Part shown: positions 1 through 7,450 of the stretch, piece by piece
How the letters are laid out: the number at the start of each line of letters is the position of its first letter
Position numbering within the stretch: the stretch's first letter is position 1
Assembly: GCA_009668925.1 (NCBI GenBank)
Contig: SBEK01000123.1
Location: forward strand, 1-12,919
From: Deltaproteobacteria bacterium
Lineage (GTDB): Bacteria; Desulfobacterota; Syntrophia; Syntrophales; Smithellaceae
DNA: 12,919 bases
Direction of reading: 5' to 3'
Made by a program: the position numbers and the translations under genes
The notes under the pieces: model-generated
The model's database searches: none
Told to the model about the DNA's origin: nothing
Seen by the model: the letters and a program-made list of their open reading frames with translations, nothing else

Positions 1-2
1 AT

Positions 3-3000
3 CTGAGCGTTTCGTATCTGGCCGGAGGCGGCGCGGGCCATCTGCCGGTTAAACTGCGGGGAGAAGTGCGCCCCAGGTTTATCTCACCCTTCGAAGGTTA
101 TGACGACTTCGTTTTCGCCAACGGGAAGGTCAAGGAAGGCATCATCCGGCGCGGCGAATACACGGCCGAAGACGGCGAAGACAGCGAAGGCGGACGCGCC
201 GTCAAGCTGCCCGTGAGGAACCTTACTCTGGAACCGGCGGGATCGCTCCGCGTCAACATCGCCCAATTGCCTGAGGCGGATGTTCCGAAAGAGCTCTTAA
301 GCGAGATGGAATTCGCCGACCCGAGCGGAGAGATCTCCACGGTCTCTTCACGCCTTCCCCTGTGGAATTCGCAATACCTGATCGGCATCAGGCCCGATTC
401 CTGGGCTGCCTCCAAAGAGGCCCTGAAATTTCATGTCGCTCTCGTCGATATCACCGGAGCGCCCGTGACCGGCGCCGCGGTCAAGGTCAATCTTCTGGAA
501 CGCAAGACCTACTCGCACCGTAAAAGGCTGATCGGCGGATTTTACGCCTATGAACACACAACCGAAACCAAAAATATCGGCGCGATCTGCGAGGGAAAGA
601 CAGGCACGCGCGGACTTTTGGTCTGTGAAGCCAGGTCGCCCGTTTCGGGTAATGTCATTTTGCAGGCCGAAAGTGCGGATGCCGCCGGACGCAAAACCGT
701 CGCCAACCGGGACATCTGGGTGGCCGATAAGGAAGACTGGTGGTTTGATGTGAGCGACTCCGACCGGATCGATCTGATCGCGGAAAAAAAGCGTTATGAA
801 CCGGGCGACAAGGCCGTCTTCCAGGTGCGCATGCCGTTTCGCGAGGCCGCCGCGCTCATCACGGTGGAGCGCGAGGGAATTCTCGATGCGTGGGTCAAGC
901 CGCTTACCGGAAAAAATCCGGTCATTGAAATCCCGGTCAAGGCCTCCTATGCGCCCAATGTCTATGTTTCCGCGCTTCTCGTGCGCGGACGCGCCGCCGG
1001 CATCGCGCCGGGGAGCAAGGTGGACCTGGGTAAACCGGCCTACAAACTCGGCATGGCCGAAATTCATGTGGGCTGGAAGAATCATGAACTCGCCGTGTCC
1101 GTTACCCCGGATGCCAGAATTTACAGGGTCCGCGACAAGGCAAAAGTCAAAATCAAAGTTCGCACCGCTTCGGGCCGGGCGCTGCCTGCCGGCGCGGAGG
1201 TCGCCGTGGCGGCAGTCGATGAAGGATTACTGGAATTGATGCCCAACCGCAGCTGGGAGATTCTCGCGGCCATGATGGGACGCCGCGGCACCAGCGTGAA
1301 AACTTCAACCGCGCAAATGCAAGTGGTCGGCAAACGCCACTTCGGTCTGAAGGCGCTGGCACAGGGCGGCGGCGGGGGGCTGGCGCCGGGCCACGAACCC
1401 ACGCGCGAAATGTTCGATCCGCTCCTATTGTGGAAAGGGCGCGTCGCCCTGGACGCCGGCGGCGAAGCATCACTGGAAGTTCCCATCAATGACGCGCTGA
1501 CCAGCTTCCGCATTGTGGCGGTGGCCACGGCGGGCGCGGGGTTTTTCGGAACGGGCTATACATCCGTCCGCTCGACGCAGGACCTGATGGTTCTTTCCGG
1601 AGTCCCTCCACTCATCCGCGAAGGCGACAAATTCTTCGCCGGATTTACCCTCCGCAATACCACGAACCATCCGCTGGAAGTCACGCTTTGGGCAACCGTT
1701 CCCGAAATGAAACGGGGGATGGAACCGCTCCGGGCAACGCTTGCCGCCGGCGAGTCCAAAGAAATCGGCTGGAAGGCGACGGCGCCTGCCGGCATTGAAA
1801 AAATGCATTGGACGATTGACGCTAAAGACGCAGCATCCAGCGCCGCCGACCGCATCAAAATCGCGCAGACGGTCGTCCCCGCGACACCGGTTTCGACTTA
1901 CCAGGCAACTATCACGCAGCTTGACAAGCCCTTTCGGATGGAGGTGGAGCGTCCGGCGGGCGCTCTTTCCGGACGCGGCGGCGTGAAGACCACGTTGAAA
2001 CCGAAAATATCCGGCGGCCTCGACGGGGTGACGGATTACATGAGGCGCTATTCCTATACGTGCCTGGAACAAAGAGTTTCCCGGGCCGTGGCGCTTCGCG
2101 ACGCTGCGCTCTGGAAGGAAACGATGGCGAAGCTGCCCGCGCATCTGGATGATACGGGGCTTGCCCGGTATTTCCCGATGCGTTTTCTGTGCGGCTCTGT
2201 GTCGCTCACTTCCTATATTCTGGCCGTCGCCCATGAGGCGGGCTTACCCATTCCGGAATCCGCCAGGGCAAAGATGCAAAGCGGCCTCAAGAATTTTATC
2301 GACGGGAAGTTCATTTGCGCAGCGGCATTCTCCGCCGCCGATCTGAGCATTCGCAAGCTCGCGGCCATTGAAGCCCTGTCGCGCGACGGGAAGGCGCAAG
2401 CCGCCATGCTGGGTTCCATCAGCATCGAGCCGAATCTCTGGCCGACCTCGGCTCTGATCGACTGGCGCAATATTCTGCGCAACGTCCCGGACATCCCCGA
2501 GCGGGAGACGCGCATCAAAGAAGCGGAGCAAATTCTGCGGTCGCGCCTGAACTTCCAGGGCACGACCATGGGATTTTCCACGGAGCGCACCGACGCGCTC
2601 TGGTGGCTCATGGTGTCTGGGGACGTGAACGCCGTCCGCGCGCTCATTACCCTCATGAATGAACCGGGTTGGAGGGAAGATGCGCCGAGGCTAGCGCAGG
2701 GGGCGCTGGCCCGGCAGAAGCGCGGCCACTGGGATTTGACCGTGGCCAACGCCTGGGGTGTGCTGGCGATGGAAAAATTCTCCAAAACCTTTGAAGCCGT
2801 GCCGGTCGGCGGCCAGACCGTGACAACGCTTACTCAGCAGACCAGAACGCTCGCCTGGAATACCAGCCCCCACGGCCGGTCGGAGCTATTGGCCTGGCCG
2901 CAAAATAAGTCAGTCCTCAGCGTAAATCACACCGGCGCGGGCAAGCCCTGGCTGACCGTTTCCAGTCTGGCGGCGATTCCGCTTCAAGAGCCCTTCTCCT

Positions 3001-3425
3001 CCGGTTACAAAATTAAAAAGACACTCACCGCCGTGTCGCAGAAAACACCAAAGCATTGGACGAGGGGCGACGTGATCCGTGTGCGCCTGGATCTGGAAGC
3101 GCAGGCGGACCAGACCTGGGTGGTGGTGAGTGATCCGGTGCCGGCGGGAACAACAATCCTGGGCACAGGCCTGGGCCGCGATTCGGACATTTTGACCTCC
3201 GGTGAAAAGAAGGAAGGCTGGGTCTGGCCGGCGTTTGAAGAGCGCTCCTTTGAAGCGTTTCGCGCGTATTATGAATTTGTGCCCAAAGGGGCCTGGCGCG
3301 TCGAATACACGATCCGGCTCAACACCGGCGGCACGTTCCACCTGCCCGCAACAAGAGTGGAAGCCATGTACTATCCGGAAATGCAAGGCGAGATGCCGAA
3401 TACCGCCATGACGATCGTGCCATAA
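3..3425 (+). CDS. Bacterial alpha-2-macroglobulin family protein (5' partial)
   Basis: The frame is open to the left edge, so the first 1140 residues visible are the C-terminal part of a larger protein; the E. coli homologue YfhM is about 1650 aa. The GTG at 66 is internal, because the codons before it continue the family sequence (LPVKLRGEVRPRF). Residue numbers here count from position 3. A low-complexity stretch with basic residues and five glycines (about residues 420-476, nt 1260-1430) sits where the protease bait region is expected. The thioester motif CLEQ is intact at residues 687-690 (nt 2061-2072), within the helical thioester domain. The C-terminus ends in the typical receptor-like domain with VEAMYYPEMQGE. 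In the known family, cleavage of the bait activates the thioester, which traps the attacking protease covalently in the periplasm; the protein is normally an inner-membrane lipoprotein, but that signal is outside the window. It lies directly upstream of pbpC, the usual partner. Confidence 0.95.
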   Translation: MSVSYLAGGGAGHLPVKLRGEVRPRFISPFEGYDDFVFANGKVKEGIIRRGEYTAEDGEDSEGGRAVKLPVRNLTLEPAGSLRVNIAQLPEADVPKELLSEMEFADPSGEISTVSSRLPLWNSQYLIGIRPDSWAASKEALKFHVALVDITGAPVTGAAVKVNLLERKTYSHRKRLIGGFYAYEHTTETKNIGAICEGKTGTRGLLVCEARSPVSGNVILQAESADAAGRKTVANRDIWVADKEDWWFDVSDSDRIDLIAEKKRYEPGDKAVFQVRMPFREAAALITVEREGILDAWVKPLTGKNPVIEIPVKASYAPNVYVSALLVRGRAAGIAPGSKVDLGKPAYKLGMAEIHVGWKNHELAVSVTPDARIYRVRDKAKVKIKVRTASGRALPAGAEVAVAAVDEGLLELMPNRSWEILAAMMGRRGTSVKTSTAQMQVVGKRHFGLKALAQGGGGGLAPGHEPTREMFDPLLLWKGRVALDAGGEASLEVPINDALTSFRIVAVATAGAGFFGTGYTSVRSTQDLMVLSGVPPLIREGDKFFAGFTLRNTTNHPLEVTLWATVPEMKRGMEPLRATLAAGESKEIGWKATAPAGIEKMHWTIDAKDAASSAADRIKIAQTVVPATPVSTYQATITQLDKPFRMEVERPAGALSGRGGVKTTLKPKISGGLDGVTDYMRRYSYTCLEQRVSRAVALRDAALWKETMAKLPAHLDDTGLARYFPMRFLCGSVSLTSYILAVAHEAGLPIPESARAKMQSGLKNFIDGKFICAAAFSAADLSIRKLAAIEALSRDGKAQAAMLGSISIEPNLWPTSALIDWRNILRNVPDIPERETRIKEAEQILRSRLNFQGTTMGFSTERTDALWWLMVSGDVNAVRALITLMNEPGWREDAPRLAQGALARQKRGHWDLTVANAWGVLAMEKFSKTFEAVPVGGQTVTTLTQQTRTLAWNTSPHGRSELLAWPQNKSVLSVNHTGAGKPWLTVSSLAAIPLQEPFSSGYKIKKTLTAVSQKTPKHWTRGDVIRVRLDLEAQADQTWVVVSDPVPAGTTILGTGLGRDSDILTSGEKKEGWVWPAFEERSFEAFRAYYEFVPKGAWRVEYTIRLNTGGTFHLPATRVEAMYYPEMQGEMPNTAMTIVP

Positions 3426-3455
3426 ATAAGGTTCAAGGAACAAGGTGCGAGGTGT

Positions 3456-3479
3456 AGGGAACGGTCGCGACCGTTCCCT
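3456..3479. repeat. Perfect 24-bp palindrome in the A2M-pbpC spacer
   Basis: Two 12-bp arms (AGGGAACGGTCG and its reverse complement) meet without a loop, centred between 3467 and 3468. It starts 31 bp after the A2M stop codon. It has no T-run on either side, so it is not a standard intrinsic terminator. Its form and its position beside two other repeat types suggest a dispersed intergenic repeat, which one window cannot prove. Confidence 0.7.
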
Positions 3480-3492
3480 GCCTCCGATTCAA

Positions 3493-3532
3493 CCCCCTCT
3501 CCCTCGACGGGAGAGGGTCAGGGTGAGGGTGA
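3493..3532. repeat. REP-like hairpin repeat with GGGTGAGGGTGA tail
   Basis: A perfect 9-bp stem, CCCTCTCCC (3495-3503) with GGGAGAGGG (3509-3517), encloses a 5-nt loop and is followed by the direct GGGT/GAGGGT pattern TCAGGGTGAGGGTGA. Sequences of this kind are widespread dispersed intergenic repeats in many bacterial genomes, and when translated by mistake they give the familiar spurious peptide PHPDPLPSRERG. Here they are the second of three stacked repeat types. Copy number in this genome cannot be seen from the window. Confidence 0.7.
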
Positions 3533-3537
3533 AAGGC

Positions 3538-3636
3538 GAAGTGCCGGTGGAGCTGTCCCCCTTTGGAGGGGGTGGCACGAAGCGACGGGGGAGCTGTCCC
3601 CCTTTGGAGGGGGTGGCACGAAGTGCCGGGGGAGGT
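3538..3636. repeat. Tandem 41-bp hairpin repeat, two copies plus a partial
   Basis: Copy 1 covers 3550-3590 and copy 2 covers 3591-3631; they match at 39 of 41 positions. The end of a further, degenerate unit (GAAGTGCCGGTGGAG) precedes them from 3538. Each unit holds a CCCCCT-TTGG-AGGGGG hairpin (3557-3572 in copy 1). A second hairpin, GGCAC-GAA-GTGCC, is perfect only in copy 2 (3615-3627) and is broken in copy 1 by the two differences. Copy 2 ends in GGGGGAGGT, which gives a perfect Shine-Dalgarno-like GGAGGT at 3631-3636. There are no spacers between copies, so it is not a CRISPR array. The units resemble known dispersed intergenic repeats. Confidence 0.8.
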
Positions 3637-3640
3637 AGCG

Positions 3641-3679
3641 ATGCAACTTCCAGCGCTGTTGATCGGTATAATCATATGA
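3641..3679 (+). other. Possible 12-residue leader ORF coupled to pbpC
   Basis: An ATG at 3641 follows GGAGGT (3631-3636) by 4 nt and opens a 12-codon frame, MQLPALLIGIII, whose TGA (3677-3679) overlaps the pbpC ATG as ATGA. pbpC itself has no Shine-Dalgarno at its start, so translational coupling through this mini-ORF is a reasonable reading. Against this, the GGAGGT is the tail of a repeat unit and may be present only by chance. The peptide is hydrophobic and matches nothing I recognise. Confidence 0.3.
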
Positions 3680-5784
3680 AGCATCTCCTTCCATATTGGC
3701 TGGCGGCCCTGGCCATTGCGGTTCTTGGGGCGGCGAACGCCCAGGCCCTGCCCTCCTTTAACGAAGTGCGGCTGGCGCATGTAAGATCGGATTCCCTGCT
3801 GCTCGACCGCCACGGCGTGATCCTGCATGAGCTGCGCGCCGATAAGCAGGGCAGGAGGCTCGACTGGACGGCGCTCGACGATATTTCCCCTTCTCTCAAA
3901 GAAGCGGTCCTCAGTTCCGAGGACAAGCGCTTTTACGCGCATGCGGGCGTGGACTACAGGGCGCTTGGTGCGGCGGCGCTTGGCTACCTGTCGGGTTCCG
4001 GACAGCGCGGCGCAAGCACGATTACGATGCAGCTGGCTTATTTCCTCGACAAAGGCACAACCGGCAAGACCGGAAAGCGGACTCTCCCGCAAAAGATGAC
4101 ACAAATACTGCTGGCGCGTGACATTGAAAAACGCTGGTCGAAAAATGAAATCCTGGAAGCCTATCTGAACCTGGTGACTTTCCGCGGAGAATACTCGGGC
4201 GTCGCCGCCGCTTCCCGGGGCCTGTTCGGAAAAAATCCGCACGGTCTGGACCGGGTGGAGTCTCTGATTCTCGCCTCCCTCATCCGCGCGCCCAACGCCG
4301 ATGCCCGGGCTCTTACGGTGCGGGTGCGGCATCTGAACGGGCAACTCGCCTGGAACGTGGAGAATGCCGCGGCGGACGGCAGAATCCGGGAGCTTTACCT
4401 GGGGGTTACTCCCCTTCAGCCGCGCGCCAATCTGGCGCCGCACGCGGCCCGGCTGCTTTTGAAGGATCAGCCGGCGGGAACACAGATTTCTTCGACGCTC
4501 GATGCCCGCCTGCAGAAGTTTGCGGCGGAGCATCTGGCGCGGCAAATCAATGCACTTGCCGATCAAAATGCAAGGCAGGGCGCCCTCGTGGTCCTGGAGA
4601 ACAATACCGGCGACGTCCTGGCCTACATAAGTTACAGCGCGCACGCCTCTGCCGGAGCATTTGTGGACGGCGTCCGCGCGCTTAGGCAGACCGGCTCCAC
4701 CCTGAAGCCTTTTCTTTATGCCGCGGCTTTTGACCGCCGATTGCTTACGGCCGCGTCCGCCCTGGACGACTCGCCGCTCGATGTCGCTTATCCCTTCGGC
4801 ATCTATCAGCCGGGCAATTATGATTCGTCTTTTCACGGCCCCGTGAGCGCCCGCGAAGCCCTGGCCTCATCGCTCAACGTGCCCGCCGTGCGGACGCTTT
4901 CGCTGGTCGGCACCGAATCCTTCCTGAATATTCTGCGCGACCTCGGCATTCGCCACCTTGAAGAATCCGGAGATTTCTACGGACTGTCTTTGGCCCTGGG
5001 ATCGGCGGACATGAGTCTCTGGGAGCTGACGAATGCCTACCGGGTGCTGGCCAACCGGGGCGTCTGGAGCGAAGCGCATCTGACGCCTCTGCTCAAACGT
5101 CGTGAGGGCGCCGCAAAGAGCGTGTTTTCGCCCGCAGCCGCCTTTATCGTTTCGGACATTCTGGCGGACCGCGACGCGCGAAGCTCCACGTTCGGCCTGG
5201 AGAATCCATTGGCCACACGCTACTGGAGCGCCGTCAAGACCGGCACCAGCAAGGATATGCGCGACAACTGGTGCGTAGGCTATTCCCACCGCTATACGGT
5301 CGGCGTCTGGGTGGGGAATTTCTCCGGCGCGTCCATGTGGAACATAAGCGGCATTGCCGGATCAGCTCCCGTCTGGTGCGCCGTGATGAATGATCTGCAC
5401 GCCCGCGATGCCTCCTTTCACCCATCTGCCCCCGCCGGTCTTATCCGGACGCTCGCGGCGGGAAGCGGCAATCGCCCGGAGTGGTTCATTGCCGGGACCG
5501 AGCCGGAAAATCGCGGGACCGCGGCCGTCCGCGGGGATTGCCGTATTATTTACCCGCCGTCCGGAACCCTGATTGCCCTGGACCCCGATATTCCTTCTCA
5601 TCTGCAAAAAGTCAGCTTTGTCTCCGGGGCGGCGGGCGAGTCCCGGCACTGGGTGCTCGATGACTTGCCGCTTGCGGATCACGGAAACACCCTCCTGTGG
5701 ACGCCTATACCCGGCCGGCACACCCTAACGCTTACCTGCGGGCCAAATGAAATTGTCGATGCGGTGGAATTTGAGGTGAAATGA
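3676..5784 (+). CDS. pbpC: Penicillin-binding protein 1C
   Basis: A 702-aa bifunctional peptidoglycan synthase of the periplasm. An N-terminal hydrophobic segment (residues 7-20) serves as membrane anchor; ANAQA just after it could also be read as a signal peptidase site. The GT51 glycosyltransferase domain follows, with the catalytic Glu in SSEDKRFYAHAG (E82) and GASTITMQLA at 112-121. The transpeptidase domain has the full active-site set: STLK (S341, K344), SLN (S399-N401) and KTGT (521-524). The last ~85 residues match the PBP1C-specific C-terminal domain (IIYPPSGT onward). The ATG at 3676 is chosen because the anchor starts there; the open frame runs back to 3445, but those 77 codons translate the intergenic repeats. 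There is no Shine-Dalgarno directly before the ATG. Pairing with the upstream alpha-2-macroglobulin is the classic arrangement, thought to couple protease trapping to wall repair. Confidence 0.96.
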   Translation: MKHLLPYWLAALAIAVLGAANAQALPSFNEVRLAHVRSDSLLLDRHGVILHELRADKQGRRLDWTALDDISPSLKEAVLSSEDKRFYAHAGVDYRALGAAALGYLSGSGQRGASTITMQLAYFLDKGTTGKTGKRTLPQKMTQILLARDIEKRWSKNEILEAYLNLVTFRGEYSGVAAASRGLFGKNPHGLDRVESLILASLIRAPNADARALTVRVRHLNGQLAWNVENAAADGRIRELYLGVTPLQPRANLAPHAARLLLKDQPAGTQISSTLDARLQKFAAEHLARQINALADQNARQGALVVLENNTGDVLAYISYSAHASAGAFVDGVRALRQTGSTLKPFLYAAAFDRRLLTAASALDDSPLDVAYPFGIYQPGNYDSSFHGPVSAREALASSLNVPAVRTLSLVGTESFLNILRDLGIRHLEESGDFYGLSLALGSADMSLWELTNAYRVLANRGVWSEAHLTPLLKRREGAAKSVFSPAAAFIVSDILADRDARSSTFGLENPLATRYWSAVKTGTSKDMRDNWCVGYSHRYTVGVWVGNFSGASMWNISGIAGSAPVWCAVMNDLHARDASFHPSAPAGLIRTLAAGSGNRPEWFIAGTEPENRGTAAVRGDCRIIYPPSGTLIALDPDIPSHLQKVSFVSGAAGESRHWVLDDLPLADHGNTLLWTPIPGRHTLTLTCGPNEIVDAVEFEVK

Positions 5785-5889
5785 ATCCGGCTTTCGCGCA
5801 AGACGGCAGCGGCGTTTCTCCGTTTATACATTTCGCGATCGGTACGGCGGGGAATTCGTCAAGCGTTACGGCCGGCCTCGATAATTGTG

Positions 5890-5918
5890 TTGAAAAACGC
5901 TCTGCTTTAAATTACAAA
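5890..5918 (+). promoter_or_regulatory. Candidate sigma-70 promoter for the LDT operon
   Basis: TTGAAA (5890-5895, 5 of 6 to consensus) and TACAAA (5913-5918, 4 of 6) are separated by 17 nt, in an AT-rich patch within the 160-bp gap after pbpC. The start point would fall near 5925, close ahead of the ribosome binding site at 5930-5936. The match is modest and chance is possible, but the gap is long enough to suggest a separate promoter for the next three genes. Confidence 0.35.
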
Positions 5919-5944
5919 TACCCCTCACAAGAGGTGCGGCCGTG

Positions 5945-6667
5945 ATGAGAAGATGTCTGTTCGGAAAGATAATCCGTTTTGCGCTGCTGTCGATGGCCTT
6001 GCTGGCCCTTTCGGCCTGCGCCAATTTTTCTTCCTCCAATACCGTAAAGACGGCCACACGACTTTCCGTCGGCGGGAGCATCCCCTCCGATACAAACCAG
6101 GTTCTGCTGGTCGTCGATGACAGTTTTCTTTTTTGGACGGCGAGCAAGGTCTACGCGCTGGAGCGGACCGCTTCGGAATGGCGCAGAGCACGGCCCCCCG
6201 TGAATGCCGTCATCGGCAGAAACGGCTTCGCGCCGCCCGGCGAAAAACGCGAAGGCGACGGACGGACGCCCTCCGGGGTTTACCGGCTGGGAACGGTTTT
6301 CGGATATGCCGATTCGGCCGCTACAAAAATGCCGTACCGCCGGGCCGGAGCCGACGACCTCTGGGTGGACGATGTCCAGGCCGCGGATTACAACCGCTGG
6401 GTCAAACAAACCGAGACCCGGGCCACCTCTTTTGAAAAGATGAGACGCGACGACGACCTCTATAAATACGGAATCGTGATCGAGTACAACACCGATCCCG
6501 TCGTCAAAGGATACGGCAGTGCGATTTTTATGCATGTCTGGGCCGGCGCGAGATCGACGACTGCCGGCTGCGTCGCCGTATCCGAAGAAGACATTGTGAG
6601 TATTCTGGCCTGGCTAGACGAGGCGGCCAAGCCGGTCATCGTTATCAATCCCGACCCCATTCCTTAA
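5945..6667 (+). CDS. L,D-transpeptidase (YkuD-type) family lipoprotein
   Basis: A 240-aa exported protein. The start carries basic residues, a hydrophobic stretch and the lipobox LSAC, placing the lipidated Cys at residue 25; the next residue is Ala, not Asp, which points to the outer membrane. The C-terminal half holds the YkuD/ErfK catalytic pattern: His in FMHVW (H197) and the nucleophile Cys in STTAGCVAVSEED (C209). GEKREGDGRTPSGVYRLG further upstream is typical of this subfamily (COG3786-like). Such enzymes join or edit peptidoglycan stem peptides, or attach proteins to them; the exact reaction here is inferred. The ATG at 5945 lies 8 nt after AGAGGTG (5930-5936); the GTG at 5942 is an alternative giving one more residue. 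It heads a tightly spaced group with the dipeptidase and the symporter. Confidence 0.88.
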   Translation: MRRCLFGKIIRFALLSMALLALSACANFSSSNTVKTATRLSVGGSIPSDTNQVLLVVDDSFLFWTASKVYALERTASEWRRARPPVNAVIGRNGFAPPGEKREGDGRTPSGVYRLGTVFGYADSAATKMPYRRAGADDLWVDDVQAADYNRWVKQTETRATSFEKMRRDDDLYKYGIVIEYNTDPVVKGYGSAIFMHVWAGARSTTAGCVAVSEEDIVSILAWLDEAAKPVIVINPDPIP

Positions 6668-6672
6668 GGAGG
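6665..6672 (+). promoter_or_regulatory. Shine-Dalgarno merged with upstream stop codon
   Basis: TAAGGAGG combines the stop codon of the L,D-transpeptidase gene (TAA, 6665-6667) with a perfect GGAGG, 8 nt before the ATG of the dipeptidase gene at 6681. This fixes that start and implies that ribosomes ending on the first gene can readily reinitiate on the second. Confidence 0.85.
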
Positions 6673-6680
6673 CTCATTTT

Positions 6681-7448
6681 ATGAAATTCAAATTATTTCT
6701 GCCCGCGGTGCTGCTCGCGGCGCTGGCCATGGCCGCATCGTCTCCTGCAACGTCCTGGGCCGATTCCCTGCCCGATGGTTTTGTTCACATCCGGGAGGTC
6801 ATCCCCGATGCCCTGATGGACATTCGTTATTATACCGATCACAATTTTCTGGGCGTCCGTGTGGACGGCTATGAAGCCGCGACCTGCATCCTGACGAGGC
6901 AGGCGGCTGAGAAGCTGGCCAATGTGCAAAAGGACCTGGCGCCGTTTTCCATGAGCATCAAAATTTATGACTGCTACCGCCCGCAGCGGGCCGTCGATCA
7001 TTTCGTGCGCTGGGCCAAAGATGTCAACGATACCAAAACGCAGAAAGAGTTCTACCCCACGGTGGATAAACGAAACCTGTTTCGCGACGGCTACATTGCG
7101 GAGCGCTCCAGCCACAGCCGCGGCAGCACGGTGGATCTGACGATCGTGTCGCTGCCCGCGCCGCTGCAGCCCGCCTATGTCGCGGGCGAGCCGCTTAAGG
7201 CCTGCACCCTTCCCGCCGGCGTCCGCTTCGCGGACAATTCGCTCGACATGGGCACGGGATTTGACTGCTTCGATCCGGCATCGCACCCGGAAAACATCAC
7301 CTTAAGCCCGCAGCACCGCGCCCATCGCCTGCTTCTGAAAACGCTGATGGCCAAATACGGCTTTCGCAACTATGATCAGGAGTGGTGGCACTTCACTCTC
7401 AACAATGAACCGTTTCCCGAGACCTACTTCAATTTCCCGGTGAAGTGA
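6681..7448 (+). CDS. ddpX: Secreted D-alanyl-D-alanine dipeptidase (VanX/DdpX type)
   Basis: A 255-aa zinc peptidase of family M15D that splits D-Ala-D-Ala into two D-alanines. Residues 1-28 form a clear signal peptide (KFK, hydrophobic core, ATSWADS), so the enzyme should act in the periplasm, unlike cytoplasmic VanX of resistance operons. The active-site set is complete: Arg in YDCYRPQRA (R100), zinc ligands in SSHSRGSTVD (H145, D152) and the catalytic Glu with the third ligand in EWWH (E234, H237). The spacings (45, 7 and 3 residues) equal those known for VanX (R71, H116, D123, E181, H184). DMGTGFDCFD, another family motif, lies between them. It sits between an L,D-transpeptidase and an amino-acid-type symporter, so recovery of D-alanine from wall turnover is a likely role. 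No vanH/vanA-like genes are present, so there is no reason to infer glycopeptide resistance. Confidence 0.93.
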   Translation: MKFKLFLPAVLLAALAMAASSPATSWADSLPDGFVHIREVIPDALMDIRYYTDHNFLGVRVDGYEAATCILTRQAAEKLANVQKDLAPFSMSIKIYDCYRPQRAVDHFVRWAKDVNDTKTQKEFYPTVDKRNLFRDGYIAERSSHSRGSTVDLTIVSLPAPLQPAYVAGEPLKACTLPAGVRFADNSLDMGTGFDCFDPASHPENITLSPQHRAHRLLLKTLMAKYGFRNYDQEWWHFTLNNEPFPETYFNFPVK

Positions 7449-7450
7449 CC

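Noticed and set aside
66..68. GTG as the start of the alpha-2-macroglobulin gene
   Set aside because: The frame continues upstream to the window edge with family-like sequence (LPVKLRGE), so the gene simply enters from outside the window.
3550..3631. Tandem 41-bp repeats as a CRISPR array
   Set aside because: The copies abut without spacers, there are only two and a partial, and no cas gene is present.
3667..3672. Perfect TATAAT just before the pbpC start
   Set aside because: It lies 4 nt from the ATG, so transcription would begin inside or at the start codon, and no -35 box is present at 16-18 nt upstream.
6681..7448. Vancomycin resistance (van) cluster
   Set aside because: No VanH-, VanA- or VanR/S-like genes are near, and the dipeptidase carries a secretion signal, so it cannot act on cytoplasmic precursors.
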